This document shows positions 59,665 to 64,000 of a stretch of 64,000 nucleotides of DNA, piece after piece (the stretch's first letter is position 1; each line of letters starts with the position of its first letter). Below the pieces are notes generated by a model, which was not told where the DNA came from, made no database searches, and saw only the letters and a list, made by a program, of their open reading frames with translations. A program made the position numbers and the translations under genes. This DNA comes from Luteipulveratus flavus. Its GTDB lineage: Bacteria > Actinomycetota > Actinomycetes > Actinomycetales > Dermatophilaceae. Location of the stretch: the NCBI RefSeq assembly GCF_029080175.1, contig NZ_JARFJC010000026.1, one strand, 5' to 3'.

Positions 59665-60528
59665 TCATGTCTCAGATAGCGAGACGTCGTCCCGGGTCCC
59701 GCCGGTGTTCTGCGCACGACGGCCCCGGGCCACGAAGAGCGCCAGACCGCCGAGGAAGACCGCGATGCAGACCCACACGTTCACCCGCAGGCCGAGCACG
59801 TGGTTCGCCGGGTCGCTGCGCATCAGCTCGAAGACGATCCGGCCGACCGGGTAGAGCATCACGTAGAGCGCGAACGAGCGACCGCGCGCGAGCCCCACCC
59901 GGCGGTCCAGCGCGACCACGACGAACGCGATCAGCAGGCACCAGATCGCCTCGTACAGGAACATCGGGTGGAACGGGCCGCCGGGGACGAGGACGGGGTC
60001 ACCCGCGGCGTTGCGGACCGCCTCGCCGTTGTCCCACTCGTACACCTTCAGCCCCCAGGGCAGGTCGGTGTGCCGGCCGTACAGCTCGTTGTTGAAGTAG
60101 TTGCCCCACCGGCCCATCGCCTGGGCCACCGCCACGCCAGGGGCGGCGGAGTCGGCGAGGTCCCAGAAGTCGATGCCGTTCTTGCGGCAGCCGATCCAGG
60201 CACCCAGCGCCCCGAGCGCCACGGCGCCCCAGATGCCGAGGCCGCCGTGCCAGATCTTCAGCGCGTCCAGTGGGCGGCCGTTCTCGCCGAAGTACGGCTG
60301 CGGCGTGGTGATGACGTGGTAGAGCCGGCCTCCGACGATGCCGAACGGGACGGCCCAGTACGCGACCGTCAGCGCGTCGTCGTCGACGTAGCCGCGCTGC
60401 TCCAGGCGGCGGCCGCAGATCCAGATCGCGACGACGATGCCGGCGAGGATGCACAGCGCGTACGCCCGCAGGGGCAGCGGACCGAGCTGCCAGACGCCCG
60501 TCGTCGGGCTGGGGATGGCCGCGATCAT
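59665..60528 (-). CDS. lgt: Prolipoprotein diacylglyceryl transferase
   Basis: ATG 60528 overlaps the dsbA-like stop by ATGA; 287 residues with seven helices. The signature GRWGNYFNNELYGRHTDLPW, with the essential Arg, and FGIVGGRLYHVITTPQPYF are both present. It transfers diacylglycerol to the lipobox Cys of exported proteins such as LivK. It closes the trp operon run, as in mycobacteria. Confidence 0.96.
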   Translation of the reverse strand: MIAAIPSPTTGVWQLGPLPLRAYALCILAGIVVAIWICGRRLEQRGYVDDDALTVAYWAVPFGIVGGRLYHVITTPQPYFGENGRPLDALKIWHGGLGIWGAVALGALGAWIGCRKNGIDFWDLADSAAPGVAVAQAMGRWGNYFNNELYGRHTDLPWGLKVYEWDNGEAVRNAAGDPVLVPGGPFHPMFLYEAIWCLLIAFVVVALDRRVGLARGRSFALYVMLYPVGRIVFELMRSDPANHVLGLRVNVWVCIAVFLGGLALFVARGRRAQNTGGTRDDVSLSET

Positions 60529-61277
60529 GAGCCGGTGGCCTGCTTCAGGACCGTCGGGAACGAGCCCGACTCGGTCAGCAGCTGCTGCAGCTGCTTGTCG
60601 CTGACGGCCTTGCCGTTGATCTTCACGGTGGGAGTGCCGTTGACTCCGTCGTCGTTCGAGCGCTTCTCGGTGTCGGTGACGTAGTCGTCGTAGGTGCCCT
60701 GGTCGACGCAGCGGGTGAAGGTGCTCAGCGCCGAGCCGGTGATCCCGGCCCCAGCGGCGAAGGTCTGCTTCAGCTGCTGGTCGGTGTAGCCCTGACCCTC
60801 CTGCGCCGGCTGCCCGGCGAACACCGCGTCGTGGTACTCGGGGAACTTCCCGGCATCGGCCGCGCAGAAGGCGGCGTTGGCCGACTTCTTGGACCAGTCG
60901 TTGCCCAGGTTGTCGTCCAGGAAGGACATCATGTGCGAGACGAGCTTGATGTCACCGCTGGCGGCCAGCTGCCGGATCGACGCGCCGTTGGTGGTCTCCA
61001 TCTTCTTGCAGACCGGGCACTGGAAGTCCTCGTAGACCTCGACCGTGGGAGCACCGGCCTTGGCCCGGCCCGGGTGGACCACGACACCGTTGCCCTCGCT
61101 CTGCGAGGCCTTCGGGCCGGCTGCGTCGAGCTTGCCGAACGGGTTGCTGGTGATGAAGAACACGGCGCCGGCGACGATGACCACGACGACGGCGATGACG
61201 GCGGCGATAAGGGCCTTCGGCGGCCCGGACCGAGGTGCGGTCGCAGCGAGCTTGGCCGAGGCGTCAGGACGAGGCAT
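60525..61277 (-). CDS. Membrane-anchored DsbA-family thiol oxidoreductase
   Basis: ATG 61277 gives 250 residues. A single N-terminal anchor (about 22-43) precedes a Thioredoxin_4 / DsbA domain with the active site CPVC (Cys87, Cys90) in YEDFQCPVCKK, and the cis-proline loop NGTPTVKING. It would oxidise or isomerise cysteines outside the membrane. The mauE-like protein on its upstream side may recycle it. Confidence 0.88.
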   Translation of the reverse strand: MPRPDASAKLAATAPRSGPPKALIAAVIAVVVVIVAGAVFFITSNPFGKLDAAGPKASQSEGNGVVVHPGRAKAGAPTVEVYEDFQCPVCKKMETTNGASIRQLAASGDIKLVSHMMSFLDDNLGNDWSKKSANAAFCAADAGKFPEYHDAVFAGQPAQEGQGYTDQQLKQTFAAGAGITGSALSTFTRCVDQGTYDDYVTDTEKRSNDDGVNGTPTVKINGKAVSDKQLQQLLTESGSFPTVLKQATGS

Positions 61278-61331
61278 GGCCCCAGTCTCCCCTGATCCGT
61301 GGACGCAGCGCGATCGGGGCTGCGTCCCGGC

Positions 61332-61811
61332 TCAGCCCCACCAGCGACGGTCCAGGCTCCACCGGCTCTGCGGCCGCACGACCAGCCAGGCCGCGCACAG
61401 CGCGAGGCCCGCGTCGCGCAGGATCTCCTGCAGGTACTTCGTCTGGTTCTCCCCCACGCTGCCGCCGCCGCCGAAGCAGCCGCAGTCGATGGTGAGCCCG
61501 CGGGCCCACGCCGAGGTGATGCCGCCGATGAAGGCCAGCATGAGCAGTCCGCCGAGCCGCGCCGCGCCCCGCGTGAGCAGACCCGCGATGATGAGCACAC
61601 CCAGGACGATCTCGAGCATCGGTAGCAGGGTGCCGATGAAGTTGGCGACGTCGACCGGCATCAGGTCGTACGCCCGGGTGGCCGTGCGCGAGGTGCCCAG
61701 GGCGGTGATCTTCAGCAGGCCGGCGACCAGCAGGACGCCCCCGAGCAGCAGCCGCGCGACCAGACCGACCCAGTCGCGGGCGTCGGAACGCGGAGGGGCC
61801 GCGACCGTCAC
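61332..61811 (-). CDS. MauE/DoxX-family membrane protein
   Basis: GTG 61811 overlaps the trpA stop; 159 residues; the longer frame is within trpA in another frame. Four helices are seen (from LVARLLLGGVLLVAGLLKIT). The motif IDCGCFGGGGSVG with paired Cys is typical for MauE-type proteins, which link with thioredoxin-like partners. Together with the DsbA-like protein it likely forms a redox pair in disulphide formation. The role is from family knowledge, not shown here. Confidence 0.83.
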   Translation of the reverse strand: MTVAAPPRSDARDWVGLVARLLLGGVLLVAGLLKITALGTSRTATRAYDLMPVDVANFIGTLLPMLEIVLGVLIIAGLLTRGAARLGGLLMLAFIGGITSAWARGLTIDCGCFGGGGSVGENQTKYLQEILRDAGLALCAAWLVVRPQSRWSLDRRWWG

Positions 61812-62608
61812 CGTCGGACGCCCTGGGCCAGGTCGGCGGCCAGGGCGCCGAGGTCCTTCAGGCCGGTGTCCGGGTCCGGCGCGTCGACCAGGCACCGCAC
61901 CAGCGCCGACCCGACGATCACGCCGTCGGCGAAACGAGCGACCTCGGCGACCTGCTCGCGGGTCGAGACGCCGAGACCGACGCAGACCGGCAGGTCGGTG
62001 ACCTCGCGGACCCGGCCGACCAGGACGGACGCGGCGCTGCCGACGCTCGTCCGGGCTCCCGTCACGCCCATCAGGGCGGTGGCGTAGACGAACCCGCGCG
62101 AGGCTGCGGTCGTGGACTGCAACCGCTCCGGGGTCGAGCTCGGGGCCACCAGGAACACGCGGTCCAGGTCGTGGGCCTCGCTCGCCTCGAGCCAGTCCTG
62201 CGCCTCGTCAGGGACGAGGTCGGGCGTGATGAGCCCGGAGACGCCGGCGCCGGCGAGCTCGGCCGCGAACCGGTCCGCGCCGTACCGCAGCACCGGGTTC
62301 CAGTACGTCATCACCAGCGCGCCCGCGCCGGTGGCGCTGACCGCCCGGCCCGCCCGGAAGACGTCGGCCACCCGGACCCCGCCCTCCAGCGCCCGCGTCG
62401 CCGCCGTCTGGATGACCGGGCCGTCCATCAGCGGGTCGGTGTAGGGCAGGCCGATCTCGACGATGTCGACGCCGTTCTCGACGAGGACCTCCATCGCGCG
62501 CAGCGACCCCTCGACGCTCGGAAAGCCGACCGGGAGGTAGCCGATGAGGGCCGCGCGCCCGTCGTCCTTGGCCGCGGCGAGGACCTTGCTGACCGTGCTG
62601 GCGCTCAC
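61808..62608 (-). CDS. trpA: Tryptophan synthase alpha chain
   Basis: GTG 62608 overlaps trpB by GTGA; 266 residues. The TIM-barrel motifs are LIGYLPVGFPSVEGSLRAME and VDIVEIGLPYTDPLMDGPVI with catalytic Glu and Asp, and VCVGLGVSTREQVAEVARFA. It cleaves indole-3-glycerol phosphate and passes indole to TrpB. Confidence 0.96.
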   Translation of the reverse strand: MSASTVSKVLAAAKDDGRAALIGYLPVGFPSVEGSLRAMEVLVENGVDIVEIGLPYTDPLMDGPVIQTAATRALEGGVRVADVFRAGRAVSATGAGALVMTYWNPVLRYGADRFAAELAGAGVSGLITPDLVPDEAQDWLEASEAHDLDRVFLVAPSSTPERLQSTTAASRGFVYATALMGVTGARTSVGSAASVLVGRVREVTDLPVCVGLGVSTREQVAEVARFADGVIVGSALVRCLVDAPDPDTGLKDLGALAADLAQGVRR

Positions 62609-63813
62609 GCCTGGTCCTCCTGTCCCGGGAGCAGACCGAACCAGCGGGCCGCCGTGTCGACGTCCTTGTCACCGCGACCGGAGAGGTTCACCAGGACCAG
62701 ACCGTCGGGTCCGAGCTCGCGCCCGACCCGCATCGCACCGGCCAGCGCGTGGGCGCTCTCGATCGCCGGGAGGATGCCCTCGGTCTGCGACAGCAGCCGG
62801 AACGCCTCCATCGCCTCGTCGTCGGTCACCGGGTAGTACTCGGCGCGGCCGATGTCCTTGAGGTAGGAGTGCTCCGGACCCACGCTCGGGTAGTCCAGGC
62901 CCGCGGACACCGAGTGCGACTCGATCGTCTGGCCGTCGTCGTCCTGCAGGACGTAGGTGTACGCGCCGTGCAGCACGCCCGGGGTGGCCTGGCCGCTGAA
63001 CCGGGACGCGTGCCGTCCGGACGCGACGCCCTCGCCGCCGCCCTCGAGCCCGATGAGGCGGACGCCCTCGTCGTCGACGAAGCGGTGGAAGATGCCCATC
63101 GCGTTGGAGCCGCCGCCCACGCACGCGCACACCGCGTCGGGCAGCCGACCGAACTGGTCGAGCACCTGCTGACGCGCCTCGACGCCGATGATCCGGTGGA
63201 AGTCGCGGACCATCTCGGGGAAGGGGTACGGACCGGTCACGGTGCCGAGCACGTAGTGGGTGTCCTCGACGTTGGCGACCCAGTCGCGGAACGCCTCGTT
63301 GACGGCGTCCTTGAGCGTGCGACTGCCGTGGTCGACCGGGACGACCTCTGCTCCGAGCAGACGCATCCGCGCGACGTTGAGCGCCTGGCGCTCGGTGTCG
63401 ACCCGCCCCATGTAGACGACGCACTCCAGTCCGAGCAGCGCCGCGGCCGTCGCGGTGGCGACGCCGTGCTGACCGGCGCCCGTCTCGGCGATGACCCGCT
63501 TCTTGCCCATCCGCCGGGTGAGCAGCGCCTGTCCGAGGACGTTGTTGATCTTGTGCGACCCGGTGTGGTTGAGGTCCTCGCGCTTGAGGACGACCCGCGC
63601 GCCGCCGCAGTGCTCGGCGAACCGGGGCACCTCGGTGATGATGCTCGGCCGGCCCGTGTACGTACGGTGCAGCTGGGCCAGCTCACCCAGGAACCCCGGG
63701 TCGTGCATCGCCTTGGAGCGGTGCTCGTCCAGCTCCTCGAGCGCGGCGACCAGCGCCTCGGGGACGTAGCGTCCGCCGTAGTCGCCGAACCGGCCGATCC
63801 GTGTGTCACTCAT
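62605..63813 (-). CDS. trpB: Tryptophan synthase beta chain
   Basis: ATG 63813 overlaps trpC by ATGA; 402 residues. The start is DTRIGRFGDYGGRYVPEALV. The PLP Lys lies in LNHTGSHKINNVLGQALL, the phosphate loop is CVGGGSNAMGIFHRFVDD, and AETGAGQHGVATATAAALLG is the catalytic block. It condenses indole with serine. Confidence 0.97.
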   Translation of the reverse strand: MSDTRIGRFGDYGGRYVPEALVAALEELDEHRSKAMHDPGFLGELAQLHRTYTGRPSIITEVPRFAEHCGGARVVLKREDLNHTGSHKINNVLGQALLTRRMGKKRVIAETGAGQHGVATATAAALLGLECVVYMGRVDTERQALNVARMRLLGAEVVPVDHGSRTLKDAVNEAFRDWVANVEDTHYVLGTVTGPYPFPEMVRDFHRIIGVEARQQVLDQFGRLPDAVCACVGGGSNAMGIFHRFVDDEGVRLIGLEGGGEGVASGRHASRFSGQATPGVLHGAYTYVLQDDDGQTIESHSVSAGLDYPSVGPEHSYLKDIGRAEYYPVTDDEAMEAFRLLSQTEGILPAIESAHALAGAMRVGRELGPDGLVLVNLSGRGDKDVDTAARWFGLLPGQEDQA

Positions 63814-64000
63814 GCCGTCTGCCCTCCAACCGCGTCCTGTCCCCGCAGTGCTCTCACTGCGGCCGCCGGCTCCCCGCCGGTGACCAGGGCCTCGCCGACC
63901 AGGACCGCGTCCGCGCCCGCGGCGACGTACTCGGCGACGTCGGCCGGACCGCGTACGCCGGACTCCGCGACCCGGACGACCTCGTCCGGGAGCCCCGGGG
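63810..64000 (-). CDS. trpC: Indole-3-glycerol-phosphate synthase (3' end only)
   Basis: The open frame enters from the window edge and ends at 63810 (TGA overlapping trpB ATG). About 62 residues are visible, with LPDEVVRVAESGVRGPADVA and AGADAVLVGEALVTGGEPAA, the phosphate-binding end of TrpC. The rest of the gene lies outside. Confidence 0.9.
   Translation of the reverse strand, partial: PGLPDEVVRVAESGVRGPADVAEYVAAGADAVLVGEALVTGGEPAAAVRALRGQDAVGGQTA

Overview
This is a high-GC actinobacterial chromosome segment. The GC-rich codon use, frequent GTG and TTG starts, GTGA/ATGA stop-start overlaps, an ANTAR response regulator, AftD-type arabinofuranosyltransferases and a polA / pdtaR / tRNA-Leu / pyk / lgt / trpABC neighbourhood all point that way. 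That neighbourhood resembles the polA to trpC region of Mycobacterium tuberculosis. I cannot name the genus from sequence alone; a Nocardioidaceae-like actinobacterium is a reasonable guess.

Region 1 (1 to about 15,000) is the right part of a siphovirus-type prophage, cut at its left by the window edge. It runs from the 3' end of a tape-measure gene, with tandem 132-bp repeats and two peptidoglycan-hydrolase domains, through tail and receptor-binding genes: an Asp-box beta-propeller, a tail hub protein, a carbohydrate-binding-module-like protein and a collagen/SGNH-hydrolase fibre. Small membrane proteins follow, then a lysis block with a CHAP-type endolysin, an M15-type peptidase, a holin candidate and a secreted peptidoglycan-binding protein. 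A very long bidirectional terminator closes the + strand genes. A small unknown gene and a tyrosine integrase on the - strand end the element.

Region 2 (15,210 to 41,084) is a cell-envelope glycan island. It holds four OafA-type membrane acyltransferases (three fused to SGNH domains), an AftD-type arabinofuranosyltransferase, a second giant GT-C enzyme, a third GT-C-like membrane protein, two GT4 and one GT2 glycosyltransferases, three SAM methyltransferases, a Wzx-type flippase and a sugar-nucleotide nucleotidyltransferase. It also holds two small membrane proteins; one of 50 residues (23315-23467) looks like DUF2613, a family encoded beside aftD in mycobacteria. The layout suggests cytoplasmic assembly of a lipid-linked glycan, export, extracytoplasmic arabinosylation and O-acylation, but the product is unknown.

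Region 3 (41,097 to 64,000) is housekeeping: polA, a hotdog thioesterase, a GNAT acetyltransferase, a complete branched-chain amino-acid ABC transporter (livKHMGF), the ANTAR regulator pdtaR, a tRNA-Leu(CAA) with an unusually short variable arm, pyruvate kinase, gltBD, and a tightly overlapping trpC-trpB-trpA-mauE-dsbA-lgt run. The last of these joins tryptophan synthesis to thiol redox and lipoprotein maturation genes.

No gene-free stretch exceeds 300 bases. I saw no CRISPR array, insertion sequence or rRNA. The prophage left end, and so its attachment-site pair, lies outside the window.
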